Under the pieces are notes generated by a model, which saw nothing but the letters and a program-made list of their open reading frames with translations, had not been told where the DNA came from and ran no database searches. From Triatoma infestans (Eukaryota; Arthropoda; Insecta; Hemiptera; Reduviidae): a stretch of DNA of 64,000 bases. Positions 22,135 through 33,229 of this stretch are shown piece after piece. The stretch lies in the NCBI GenBank assembly GCA_011037195.1, contig JAAEAF010014394.1, positions 62,001 to 126,000 on the forward strand, written 5' to 3'. Position numbers and translations under genes: made by a program. Every line of letters begins with the position of its first letter. Positions within the stretch are counted from its first letter, which is position 1.

Positions 22135-22960
22135 AATTTTTACAGAAATATTTCAAATAAAGTGACAGCTTTATATCTATGCAATAAGCATTCCAAGTTA
22201 AAGAAAATTGATAGACCCATTTCAAGAAAATGCCAGAAAACTCAGAAATGATGTATGTAATTGTTGGCTGATCGACAGGCAAACTGCAGGGTAAAAACAA
22301 CACAAAATATTTGTAAGTGTTTTTTTATTCCAACCGGACGTTTAGGCAAGCATTGTTTACCATCTTCAGGGGCTCTCTCAAAATATGAGAAGATGGAAAA
22401 CTTATTGCAACATTTTTGATAGTATACTGCCAGTAAAAAAATATTTTCATTTTTTTTACTCTGCAATCTGGCGGTCGATCTGCCAATTACATACATCACA
22501 TCAAATCTAACGGCCAACAACTACAACAATTCCATAAACGGAACTTAGGATAGATGCATTTCTGGATATTGATTTTCTACAAATTTCGATTTCACCAATA
22601 ATTCTAATATATCTTAATAATATTTAGAAGGACGCTGAACGTTACAATTCTCTCACAACCACTAAAACAATTTCTTTTTTCCAGGGGAAATGTTTCAAAT
22701 AAAAGTGCAAGCCTTATTTGTGAATATGTAATATGCAAAGTTTAATGAAAATCGCGGAAAACTGAAAAAAAGCTCAATAGATTTCCGATGTGATGTCGGA
22801 TGCGCTTGATTGCATCGAAACGAAATATAAAGTTCGAGTTTCCTTCAATTATTCGTTTTCGCCTCAGATACAACTCAAAAACATCCAAACACACACACAT
22901 TTAAGCAGGCAAACTAAACACTGTTTGCATCTAGAAAATCTTTCCGATTGCCAATCAGAA
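22135..22960 (-). repeat. Family A fragment, reverse, carrying a 250-bp insertion
   Basis: atatttcaaataaagtgaca, aagaaaattgatagaccc and aaactcagaaat before the insertion. After it, gaaatgtttcaaataaaag, gtttaatgaaaatcgcgg, atgtcggatgcgcttg and the cgcctcagatacaactc block. Confidence 0.55.
22249..22498. mobile_element. Inverted-repeat element of 250 bp (MITE-like)
   Basis: The left end tgatgtatgtaattgttggc mirrors the right end gccaattacatacatca. The match extends about 50 bp with small gaps (gatcgac, ggcaaactgcagggtaaaaa against tttttactctgcaatctgg). It lies inside a family A copy. No coding sequence. The short size with terminal inverted repeats fits a non-autonomous DNA transposon. Superfamily not assigned. 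Confidence 0.7.
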
Positions 22961-22977
22961 GGTAACAAGAATATAAA

Positions 22978-23047
22978 TTATTATTATTATTATTATTATC
23001 AATAATATATTATTTTTATTATTATTAATAATAATAATAATTATTAA
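22978..23047. repeat. (ATT)n microsatellite, self-complementary
   Basis: ttattattattattattatt followed by ttattattattaataataa, so the two halves can pair. Confidence 0.85.
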
Positions 23048-23376
23048 AATAATAGCAATGTTAATATAAAAAAGTGAACAGGCGATATTAATAGAATGCA
23101 CGCAGAGATGTTGGTAGATTGTAGTGTTTGTATGCGAGAGTGCAGCCCAGTTACTGTTATTGAAAATAGATACATATCGATTGTTCCACAAATATACCCA
23201 TACCATCTTTTCCGTTAAAACCAAAACCAGTATATATATCCTATATTTAGAAGGCAATGAATATTTTAATATTTTTTAATCAGCTGCTTTAATGGCAAAA
23301 ATTATGTTATTAATTAAAATTAAAGCCTAAGTGATGACTAAATTTAATTATTTAAAAATGCATACCTTTTTTTAGT

Positions 23377-24302
23377 TTCTCTTACTAATAATAGTAGGGG
23401 GAAGTATTGCGATCGTGCCAGATTTTCGAAAGTGAGTTTTCACCGGAAATACATGTTTTGAAGTTCCCTGAGCCCAAAAAAAGCTTTTTAGAAAACGGTC
23501 TGCGTGTGTGTGAAAAGAATCTCCCAAAAACGAAAAAATGCGCACAAACTTGGAATTCCGTTTAGGTACTACTACCATATCAGATACAAAGATTTCGGAT
23601 AAAATCCATCAAACGGAAATACCACTTTACTGATTTCACTTTTTTGTCATTTTCTCAAAACGACTGCAACGATTTTTTTTATACATGGTATATCAACTAA
23701 ATAAACAAAGAGCTAAACTTTTATTGGTAAGATTTCTCCGGGAAAATTCATTCAAGGGCACTTTTATGGGGAGGGGTGGAGTTATGTTACCAATATATCA
23801 CACAGGTCTATCTAATAATATTGAACAGGTTGAAATTCCCAGTTTGAAGAAAATAGGATGACGTGCGTTTACTGAAAGTAGTTTTCAGTTTTCTGCTGTG
23901 TTCTCTAAAATGGCTCCAAAGACTTTCTTTAAAATTTAAATATTAACTGCACTTATTTCATAAGACTTTTATTTACAACATTTCTCTAGGAAAATTCATT
24001 TAAGGGGACCTTAGGGGGAGGGGCGGGGTTATTTACCTCTAATGTGCTATTTCAGTTCAACAATGTGCTATATAATTCTGTAAACTAAATAATATTAATT
24101 AGAATTATATAGGTTGCCGAATTCCCAGTTTAAAGAAAATTGGTTGACCGGAAGTGCGACTTTGCTGAATAAATGCAGAAATATTTTTCTCTTTGATTTT
24201 CTCTATAAAAATGACGCCTGTTTTAAACTAATAAGAACTGTAAGTTTGAAGAAAATTTGCCATTTCGTAGTAAAACAAAGTCGCGTGAGTGTTTCACACC
24301 AG
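23377..24302 (+). mobile_element. Family A element, near full length
   Basis: Start: tttctcttactaataatagt, gggaagtattgcgatcgtgc, gagttttcaccggaaatac. Modules: atcaaacggaaataccactt near 23605 and, about 530 bp on, ttgaccggaagtgcgac. End: gtcgcgtgagtgtttcacac + cagat. About 925 bp, and among the cleanest copies. Confidence 0.8.
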
Positions 24303-25466
24303 ATTTTTTGATGTTGATGCGAAAACTAGATTTTGATTGACTGCGCCACCCACATACATAAAATTAATATAATGTGCAGCTAAAAACTCCAGGTCTAAGA
24401 AATTTTTTTCAAACTAAATATTATGAATTCCTTGGAGAAAATTTGTGGGGGGTTTTAACATTAATTTTATTTTGTTCCATCAGTATATACGGCCAAATAC
24501 GAAATGGCGGACTTACATTGGTCTTGCATGTACGCCTACTTGTCCTTTACTTTCTTTTTCAACAATGGAACGAAAATTCTGAATTTTTTCTTTATAGCTC
24601 GCATTAGGCACCGGTTTGGCGCTATGCGTTACGTACGGTGGCCTGGAGTGTGCTCAATAATAATAATAATATAATAATATAGCTCATATTAATAAAACAG
24701 TAAACAATATGTTACAAATAACTCGATATTTTGCATTTTTTTATAAAAAAAAAGTTTATTCCACAATTTGTTAATTTATAAAATACCTACGAAGGGAAAA
24801 TTATAAAAAATTCTAAACTAGATTTTTCGTAGAAATAATAACCAATAAATAATTAGCCAATTACAGTACAGAATTGATGGTGTCAAATGTGGGCGTGGTC
24901 CACATGATAATTCTGAATTTCTGATTGGCCAAACATACACCCACATTCACATCTTCACTTCTACACTGTGATTGGCTAATTATTTCTATGAAAAATCAAG
25001 AATATTTTTACTAACTTTCCCTTCGTAGGTACTTTATAAATTAAAAAATTGTGGAATAAACTTTTTTAATAAAAAAAAAAATGCAAAACATCAATTTACT
25101 TCTAACATAATATTTACTGCTTTATATAATTAATGTGAGCTATAAAGAAAAAACCCAGAATTTTCATTCCATTGTTGAAAAAGAAAGCAAAAGAGAATTA
25201 GGGAGAAACGCAACATCCGCCATTTTGTATTTGACCGTTTCTACTAATGGATCAAAGTAAATTCATGTTAAACACCTACAAAATTTCTCCAAAGAATTCA
25301 TAATATTTAGTTAAAAAATTTTTCTTAGATCTGGAGTATTTAGCTGTACATTATATTAATTTTAGGTATGTCACGCTGTCCATAAAGCATTCTAAGAGAT
25401 TCAAAAATATATATAAATCTACGCATCTAAAGATCAAAATCTAGTTTCTCATTACAACATAAAAAA
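24303..25466. repeat. Long palindrome, arms about 560-580 bp
   Basis: The left outer sequence (ttttttgatgttgatgcg, aaactagattttgatt) mirrors the right outer (aatctagtttctcattacaa, cataaaaaa). Landmarks pair all the way in: aaattaatataatgtgcagc with gtacattatattaatttt; actaaatattatgaattcc with gaattcataatatttagtt; gaacaaaatggaa-type tttcaacaatggaacgaaaa with tcattccattgttgaaaaag; aatacctacgaagggaaaa with tttcccttcgtaggtactt; taattagccaattacag with gtgattggctaatta. The centre is near 24915. The left arm has about 50-60 bp less than the right near 24355. It follows directly on a family A end. Confidence 0.9.
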
Positions 25467-25612
25467 TTGATTCTAACTAATTATTAGTTCAATTAAAAAA
25501 ATAAATTATAATAAGAAGAAGTGTTATATATTTAGAGCTCGAAAAACTACAGACTATGTAATTATGTAAATTGGAGTAAGAGAAAGTCATGTGAGTGTTT
25601 CACACCAGACTT
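25467..25612 (+). repeat. Family A end fragment
   Basis: It ends gtaagagaaagtcatgtgag + tgtttcacaccaga. Only the last 140 bp or so of the family remain, lying between the palindrome and the next copy. Confidence 0.6.
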
Positions 25613-25624
25613 TTTAAATTCACT

Positions 25625-26395
25625 ATGTTAACAGAATATCTAAAACACGAAAAGTTGCAGTAAGCCCAAACTTGGTATTCCGTTTAAGTGCCGACGACCA
25701 CATCAAACACAAGATTTCGTGCAAATTTATCAACCGGAAGTGCGATTTTATTGCATTTTTTGCGATTTTCTTGAAAACGGCTCCAACGATATTCTTTAAA
25801 CTTCGTATGCAGTCTACACACATAAATACCAATCACTTTTATTTGAAAGATTTTTCCAGAAAAACTGATTTTTGGGAGTTCGGGGGGGGAGCAATAACAC
25901 TTTCCTCTAAAGTACTACTTCTGTGTAACTTTTGGTTCTATTGCCTACATAATATTAATACACATCAGAAGAATTGCTAGAATTCCAAATTTGAAGAAAA
26001 ACAGCTAAACGGTATTGAGACTTTATAAAGTCGGTGTTTTTAGTTATTTTTAAATTTTCTCGAAAGAGGGTACAACGATTTTCTTGCAACGAACGTGGAA
26101 TGCTTGCTGCATCGACAGAAATGCACCACTTTTATTTGGAACATTTTTCTGAAAAAATTGATTTTAGAGGGGTATTGGAGGAGTGTCAGTCAGTTTAAAA
26201 TTAAATTTGCACAAGCTTTCTTGGTTTTGGCACAGAGCGCTCCATATAAGGCCGCTCCAAGATCCCCAACACTATTTTTATAGGCCATCATCCAACTAAA
26301 CATTGTAACGTTGCAATTTTAAAGAAAGTTTCTTGATTGTATTGTATTATTAGAGTAAGAGAAAGTCATGTGAGTGTTTCACACCAGATTGTTTT
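25625..26395 (+). mobile_element. Family A element lacking its start
   Basis: gaatatctaaaacacgaaaa, cttggtattccgtttaagtg, tatcaaccggaagtgcg, gaaaacggctccaacg, two internal modules, then gtaagagaaagtcatgtgag + tgtttcacaccagatt. The segment 26212-26335 (gcacaagctttcttggtttt, cagagcgctccatataaggc) is an inverted match to 19500-19630. Confidence 0.7.
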
Positions 26396-27060
26396 TACTC
26401 ACACAGGAGAAAGGAAGGGCGATAGTGCTGCTGCGACTGGCCGCCCATAAAACTGCGTAATTGATTATTCAAATAACGAAAAAATATTGTGTATAATTGG
26501 TCCGTACAATGTAGAGGGAAGGAGAGCCCCTGAACAGTTTGTAAGGAGTAGAGCCAGTGTATTACAATAGATCAGCGGCCTCTGCTGACAGCTAGCTGGC
26601 AACCACTTTCAGGTTCACACAAGCGGTTCTCCAGCTAATCTCGGCTTTGCCAGTTAGTCCAGAAACTGAGTGATCAGTCTGCCAGTTTACCTACCATCGT
26701 TTTAGACGCGCCTTTCCAAAGGCACCGGTTTGTCTTGCGTCCTGTGGGTGCAATAAGAACCATATCTACATTCAGATCCTGGGGGAAATTAAGCACATAA
26801 ACTGTACCTGAAACTGTACCTGAATTGTGGTAAACAAAGTAAACTTTATTAACGACAAATTCTATCGCCCGACTGTCACTGATAATGCTGTTTAATACAC
26901 ATTGCCAACTTTTCTTTACACTTCAAATTTACTTCTTTGTCCCAGCAATAAATGTAGATGTAGATGGGGACAAGTGTTTCACAGCAGGGAGAACACCACG
27001 ATTGCTATGTAGACTAGAAGAGAGCGCCAATACCATTTGGACGTTATCTCTTAAATCACT
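26396..27060. other. Unassigned sequence left of the LINE-bearing microsatellite
   Basis: Less AT-rich than its surroundings. It has no convincing reading frame and no second copy here. aactttattaacgac near 26840 could be part of a decayed LTR, but support is weak. Confidence 0.3.
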
Positions 27061-27217
27061 GCACACACTGAACATACTACACACACTACACATACTACAG
27101 ACACTACACATACTACACACACACTACACACGCTACACACACTGCACTCATTACACACACACTACACACACACACTTCACACATACATTACACACGCTAC
27201 ACATACTACACACACAG
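27061..27217. repeat. Compound CACACTA/ACATACTA microsatellite, left flank of LINE 2
   Basis: Alternating cacactaca, catactaca and cacacgcta words. It shares the exact 19-mer cacacgctacacatactac (27191-27209) with the right-hand array at 31822-31840. Confidence 0.92.
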
Positions 27218-27273
27218 GCTGTTTTCAAGGCGCTCTTAAGTTATTACAAAATGTAACAAAAGTTAGTGGTAAT

Positions 27274-28229
27274 TTGCGTAATGACCTAAAGCAAGATATT
27301 GTTCTGGCTATTAGTGAATTGAATAAAATATTTTCTAAGCTTATGGAAGAGAATAAAGAACTAAAAACGATAAAAGAAAATAGTGTGCCTAGTACTAGAG
27401 TTGAGTCTGGTGTTGTTGCTGAGAAGATGACGTATGCAATGGCTGCCAAAAAACAAATAACAGGTAAATCACTTGAAAATATAAATTCTAAACCTAGTTT
27501 TAAAATGGTAATAAAACCCCAATCAAAAGAAATTACGGCAGAAAATATGAAAACTATAATTAAAGAGAAAATTGATCTAAGCTCTCTGAGAGTTGGAATT
27601 AAGAATTTTAAATCTTTATCAAATGGAATGGTCCTTATTGAATCTAATAATAAAGATGACATTACTATTAGATATAAGATTTGTGCAGAGTAAATAGTAA
27701 GCTAGGGAGCATGGCCAAAGCTGAAGTTTCAAAAAAGTTTAAACCTAGGTTAATTGTGTACGATATCCCAGAGGAAATAAATAAAAATAATGCACTCTCA
27801 GTTTTACAAAAACAAAATTTAGACATGGGTGGTAGTAATATGGAAGTGAGTGTCGTCCATTTGCTTGAGCTAAAAAGAATATATAAAATACATTTAATAA
27901 TTGAGGTTGATCCTACCTTAAGGAAAGGAATATTAGAATCCGGTGTAAAACTAATGTGGAGCATTTGTAGAGCAAAAGATCATATATCCATCTTGAGATG
28001 TTTCGATTGTAGCTGTTATGGGTATCACTCGCGAGATTGTAAGAACACAGTAACGTGTACGAACTGTGCGGCCATTCATGCCTTTAAAGATTGCAAAGCA
28101 AATGAAGAAAACTTCACTTGTGCGAACTGCATCACGCACAACAGCTGTACTAACAGATCGGCTCAGAAGTACAACACTAGTCACTCTTCTATGAGTAACA
28201 TTGCCCTTGTTATGTTGACAGAACTATAG
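27274..28229 (+). pseudogene. Gag-like ORF1 of LINE 2, frameshifted
   Basis: The first part (27274-27693) is lysine-rich and ends in a fold like VGIKNFKSLSNGMVLIESNN, typical of the region before the knuckles in insect LINE ORF1 proteins. A one-base shift near 27685 moves reading to the next frame. There VYDIPEEINKNNAL, IIEVDPTLRK and MWSICRAKDHISILRCFDCS lead into CCHC knuckles: CFDC...H...C, CTNCAAIHAFKDC and CANC. This protein normally packages element RNA. The N-terminus is probably lost at the microsatellite boundary. Confidence 0.82.
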
Positions 28230-28280
28230 CGCGAAGTAAAAACATTGATTATGGTACAGACAAACTAAACAATAACCAAA

Positions 28281-29078
28281 ATGAATAAAAATAATAATTC
28301 TACATTAAAATGTTTACAAATTAATTTGCAAAGATAGTACAAAGCTACAGCTAATTTAATTGAATTTATAAGTCGTCATAGCATTGATTTAGTGTTTATA
28401 CAAGAACCTATTTGCCAGAATAACAGGATAGTGGGCTTTCCAAATAATGTAAAGATTTATCAACAAGGAGAAAACAGAAAAAGAACGGCAATTATAATAA
28501 TCAATAAAGATATTGACACAATTTTGATTACAAATTTATCAAAAGAAGACCTTATTACACTAGAAATAACCTATAATGGATTGTGTTTTTTGGCGGCAAG
28601 TATGTATTTTGATTGTACAAGAGATATTAATGAAGATCTTAGAATTTTGGATGAAGTACTGAATGGGTTTATTACTAGAAAAAATTATCTGTATGATTCT
28701 AACTCAAGATCAAAAGTTTGGTTCGATGAAATAACCAATTATAGAGGAAATGAATTAAACTATTTTCTTGTTTCAAAAAATTTGGTTATTATGAACGACA
28801 ATACAAATATACCAACATTTCAAACTTGCAGAGCTAAAAGTAATGTTGATTTAACTGTGGCAACTTATGCTATGATACCGCATGTCACTGATTGGTATGT
28901 AAGTGACGAAGTTTCTGCGTCGGATCACAACTACATTTTATTTAACATAAATCAATCTCATTGTACAGCCACAAATAATGAAAAGTGCAGCACATTTAAG
29001 TATAATATAGTAAATGCTGATTGGAATAAATTTAATTGTAATTTATACATAAATCTGTTATATGTAATAGAAAAATGA
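28281..29078 (+). pseudogene. AP-like endonuclease of LINE 2 (ORF2 start)
   Basis: The probable start is ATG 28281 (MNKNNNSTLKCLQINLQR), then an in-frame TAG at 28335-28337. After that LVFIQEPICQ keeps the catalytic Glu, YDSNSRSKVWFDE the D-x-N block, KSNVDLTVAT the S-x-x-D-L block and SASDHNYILF the final DH. So the active-site residues are present but translation is blocked early. It ends at a TGA at 29078. The next segments resume after compensating shifts. Function in a live copy: nicking of the target strand. Confidence 0.85.
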
Positions 29079-29155
29079 CCACAATCTGATCTGGAACTTC
29101 CTTTAAATTTGGATTTACAGTTAGCGAGTAGAGTACCAATAGTAATGATCTAAAT

Positions 29156-29398
29156 TTGATAGTATCAGAATTTCAGGATGTGCTGATTAAAACTTGCGAC
29201 ATGTCATTTCCGAGATACAAGAAGAGGAAAGTTAATGACAAAAAATCGGTCCCATGGTGGAATGATGAATTGACAAAATTGAGAAAAGAAGTGAACAAAT
29301 TGAGGAGAAAATATCAGAGAACTTACAGAAACCACCAATTAAGAGAAGAAAGGAAATCTGAATATTATAATTGCAAAAAAGTGTATTCTGAGCCCTGA
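29156..29398 (+). pseudogene. Endonuclease-RT linker of LINE 2
   Basis: SVPWWNDELTKLRKEVNKLR then RKYQRTYRN, matching the linker in LINE 1. It lies in a different frame from the flanking endonuclease and RT segments, so at least two shifts surround it. Confidence 0.7.
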
Positions 29399-29543
29399 AA
29401 GATGTAGAATCGTGGAAAGATTTTTGTAACCTAACAAATAAAACACAACCATGGAACTACATATACAAATTTGCAGCAAATAAATTGAAAAGTTCTTCAG
29501 TTTTATCAACACTTAGAAAAGAAGATGCACATTTACTTCAGGG

Positions 29544-30794
29544 TTGGAGGATACTCTTAAACTTATGATGGATAAGTTTGTAGCGATAGATAATGAACTA
29601 GATGATGACTCGATACATGAGCAGAAGAGGCTTCAGGTTGATTTACCGCTCAATACTCCTAATGATTTGTTGTTTACCGCTGATGAAATAATGAATATAG
29701 TTGAAGAAATGGGCAGCAACAAGGCACCTGGCAGAGGTGGACTCAACTCTGATGTGTTTCGCAGTGTGATGCGGTTAGTTCCATTCTACTTACAGCACTG
29801 TACAATAAGTGTCTCAATAGGGGACGTTTTCCCCAGATTTGGAAATTTTCCCAAATCATACCTATCGGGAAAGGATTTTTCTCAAGAAGTATCCAAATAT
29901 AGACCTATAAGTCTGCTACCTGTAGGGGGGAAAATCCTTGAAAAATTACTAGTAAACAGAGTGATGCATTTTATTAGAAGCAAGGAACTGATTAGCTCAA
30001 ATCAATATGGATTTATGCCCAAGAAGTCTTCTACTGATGCTATTATGGCTGCTAAAAAATTTGTTCTTGGAAGTTTAAAAAGGAAAGATGTTCTTCTTAT
30101 ATCATTAGATGTGAAAGGGGCGTTCGACGCTGCATGGTGGCCGACCATTTTGTGCCAGATGCGTGACTTTGCCTGCCCACGAAATCTATATAATTTTACA
30201 AAAAATTATTTTAAAGATAGATATGGAATTCTAGAAAATAATAGTGTCACTATAAGGAGAGAGTACTCGAAGGGATGCCCTCAGGGATCATGTTGTAGTC
30301 CGGGTTTCTGGACATTAGTATATGATTCGCTGCTCAAAATGCACGGAAGCTCAAATATTAAATTAATCGCTTTTGCGGATGATCTCTTAGTGTTGGCAGG
30401 TGCGAAATCGGTGCTGGAGCTAGAAATGATAGCAAATTCTACTTTGCATGAAGTACACTTATTGGCCTGTAACAACAAAATGAGATTCAATCCATCAAAA
30501 TCCCAAGTACTACTGGTCAGCAGGAAAAGGATGAGACAATGTGTTACTGTGTTCCTTAATTATGAAAAGCTTGCCCAAGTAACAGAGTTAAAATATCTTG
30601 GGGTCATTTTTGATGAGAGCTTTTCATGGAGCTCTCACATTGAGCACATCACGTCGAAATGTGCTCAACTCATTCACCGGCTCTCTAGATCTGCTAAGGT
30701 GTACTGGGGTATAGGTTGTGAGGCTCTGTAGGTCATTTTTGATGGGCTACAGTTTGCCTATAATAAGAAGAAATTATGTTCTATTCAAAGGCAA
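29544..30794 (+). pseudogene. Reverse transcriptase of LINE 2
   Basis: Open for 395 codons: NKAPGRGGLNSDVF (finger), YRPISLLPVGGKILEKLL, NQYGFMPKKSSTDAI, LISLDVKGAFDAAWWPTIL (motif A), KGCPQGSCCSPGFW (motif B), FADDLLVL (motif C, both Asp kept) and LKYLGVIFDESFSWSSHIEH. A TAG at 30729-30731 ends the frame just after WGIGCEAL, where LINE 1 reads KIIYDG. The RNase H region continues in the same frame, so one nonsense codon separates them. A short deletion follows the stop relative to LINE 1. Confidence 0.9.
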
Positions 30795-31782
30795 ATGGTA
30801 ATTCGGATGATCAAGGGATACAAGACTATATCCTATGACGCTGCTTGCGTTATAGCTAATGTTGTTCCTATCATCTGGAAAGCACATGAAAAACTGGCTC
30901 TCTATGAAGGCAGTACCACTTGGTTCAACACAGAGGAAATAACAAATTTGGAGTACGAATTCGAGAACCGCGTACCTGGTGAGGAATGGCTTCACCCAGG
31001 ACTTCTGCCATGTATAAATATTGTCCCCAATGAAAGGTGCAGTGTGTATAATGTATATACAGATGGAAGCAAAATGGAAGGAGACGTGGGTTGTGCATTT
31101 GCAGTGTACGATGTAAGCGGCACCGTGGTGCATGAAGAAAAATTTAGGTTAGCCGATTTTTGTTCCAATAATCAAGTTGAACTACTGGCGATCCTAAAAG
31201 CTTTGACATGGTTAGGACAGCGCCACGAATCTCCTGAGAAACGTTGTTCAGTGTTGAAGACGGATAGCCAGGTAGCAATACAGAGTATAAAAAATTTAGG
31301 AATCAAGCAACCACTATTGGAGAAGATAAGACGGCTTTTGTTTGAGCTTGAAGCGGCTGAATGGACGATTGAATTTATGTGGGTGAAGGTGCACTGTGGT
31401 ACCGAAGGCAATGAGCATGCAGATATTCTTGCAAAAGAGACTGCACTTAGTGCGCTTTCAATCTCTTATGACAAGGTTCCAGTATCGCTGCTCAAAGGCC
31501 AGTGCAAGCAAGCTTCATATCTTAAATGGGAAGAACACTGGAGCGAATCCACAAAAGGAAGAGCAACAAGAGAATATTTTCCTCATATTTTGGATCGTCA
31601 ACAGGCTGACTATCTTCCCCTAGGCTGTATGGTCACACAAGCCCTAAGCGGACACGGAAAAAATCGGGCTTATCTCCACAGGTTTGGACTCTTGGACAGT
31701 GCACTTTGTTCCTGCGGCAATGTAGCTGACCAAACTTGGGACCACTTAATATTTGAGTGTAAGCAGCATGACAGAGAAAGAA
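30795..31782 (+). pseudogene. RNase H domain of LINE 2, 3'-truncated
   Basis: VYTDGSKMEGDVGCAFAVYD, SNNQVELLAILKAL, LKTDSQVAIQSI and HCGTEGNEHADILAK contain the four acidic residues (D, E, D, D) of RNase HI. The following tail starts the CCHC-like motif (ALCSCGNVADQTWDHLIFEC) and is cut at about 31782. From there the frame runs into the microsatellite, giving a meaningless T-H-Y repeat. The domain removes template RNA during element copying. Confidence 0.88.
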
Positions 31783-31859
31783 GCACACACTACACATACT
31801 ACACACACTACACACACACTGCACACGCTACACATACTACCCACACACACACTACACAC

Positions 31860-31908
<49 letters not shown>

Positions 31909-31928
31909 TACACACACTGCACACACTA
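31783..31928. repeat. Compound CACACTA microsatellite with (CA)n core, right flank of LINE 2
   Basis: Same word set as 27061-27217 and the same 19-mer, plus a pure (ca)n run at about 31863-31902. Confidence 0.92.
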
Positions 31929-31950
31929 TGCGCTAAAAACATGTTTTCGT

Positions 31951-32002
31951 ACTCAGACATGTAACTCAGACATGTAACTCAGACATGTAACTCAGACATG
32001 TA
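31951..32002. repeat. 13-bp tandem repeat, 4 copies
   Basis: The unit is actcagacatgta. It begins about 20 bp after the microsatellite. Confidence 0.9.
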
Positions 32003-33060
32003 TTCATGGGAAAATTTAATTTCCAAAATTTGACCCGATCGCAACAGTTGCTCCTACTCAGCAATGAGAGAAAGTTACTCAGCAATGAGAGAAAGTTACT
32101 CAGCAATGAGAGAAAGTAAAAACCTGAAGTTAAACACTCATACGACTTTCTCTGTTTGTAATTATTGTAATTCTAAAGACTTATTTCCTCGGAATATTAA
32201 TTACTGCGCTTATAGTTAGTTGTCCATGGCATCTCATATAAACAGTGAAACTGGTGATTATAATCTTGTATTTTAGGGCACAAAAGTTTCAACGGCCACC
32301 TGTGACGACAGTGAATGTGACCACGTCGCTTTCAACTTCTATGGCAGCCTGCAGCAAAACTGTAGCGGCGATTTAAAGTACACTCTGACTCACACAACCC
32401 AGAATTTTCTAAAAACTTTTCTGGATGAATCCAAGTGATAGGCTTATCTCTGAACAGACAACATTCCAAGGTTAAAGAAAAGCCCAGGAGCCGTTTTTTA
32501 GAAAATAGCAAAACCCTCAGAAATTCTTTTCAATAACATCGCACTTTCAATTTAACAGATTTTCCACGAACTTGGTATTTTAGCAATCTTGTAATGTACT
32601 TAGTATTATCCAAATGTAGAAACGTACATTGTTTGGAAAAGTGCACTTTAGAGAGAAGCTCAACCTTATCATTCCCCCAACTTTCCTCCATAAAACAAAT
32701 TGTTGGAGAAATGATTCAGATAAAAGTGATGGACCTTATGTGTGTACTTAAAGAAAACCATTTTTACCATTTTAAAGAAAGTCGGGAAAATTGAAAAACA
32801 AAAAAATTGCAGTAAAATTTTACTTCCGGCTGATGGAGGTTTGACAGAAACTTGGAGCTGGAAACCGTGATTATTCGGACTGCTAGGTGCTGAGAACCAA
32901 ATAACTTTCACCACCAAATTTACGTAAAGACAATTTACAATTCTTTCGTGCATAAATGTTTGTTCACCTGACATTTCTCTCAATCAATAAATATTGCAAG
33001 TTTGAAGGAAGTTTGTCACTTGCATTTTTATTATTACCCGAAAACGGTCAACGAATAAAC
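32003..33060 (-). repeat. Family A copies, reverse, with a 21-bp terminal array
   Basis: tttgacccgatcgcaacagt, then three copies of tactcagcaatgagagaaag + t (32055-32117), which is the reversed start hairpin region expanded. Then a second reverse copy opens at ttaaacactcatacgacttt (32133) and runs through aaaaagcccaggagccg and caaaaaaattgcagtaaaat to about 32960. Confidence 0.6.
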
Positions 33061-33229
33061 AAATTAAACAGTTACACAAAAAAATCTCTGATTACATTAA
33101 AAGGAACCAAAACATCGATTAAAATTGTATAGTACTTAATAGTAATTATTGAATCAATTTTTCTCGCACTGAAATGTTGAGCAAAGTCGATGCTTTCATC
33201 TTTGTTTCAATTAATTTATTTTTAGCGTT

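Larger units (their letters stand above)
27218..31782 (+). mobile_element. RNase H-bearing non-LTR retrotransposon (LINE 2)
   Basis: Gag-like ORF1, AP-like endonuclease, linker, reverse transcriptase and RNase H in order on the plus strand. It is clearly the same lineage as LINE 1, but several residues are better kept, including ADD in RT and all four acidic RNase H residues. Both ends stop abruptly in the same compound microsatellite. The 3' part, from the CCHC-like tail onward including the 3' UTR and poly(A), is missing. It is disabled by a frameshift in ORF1, in-frame TAGs at 28335 and 30729, and shifts around 29.1-29.5 kb. It probably belongs to the I/LOA/R1 group. Confidence 0.9.

Noticed and set aside
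22955..23257. 100-codon isoleucine/asparagine-rich frame
   Set aside because: It is produced by the (ATT)n repeat.
31783..31964. Threonine-histidine-tyrosine repeat protein at the end of the RNase H frame
   Set aside because: It is translation of the CACACTA microsatellite after truncation of the LINE.
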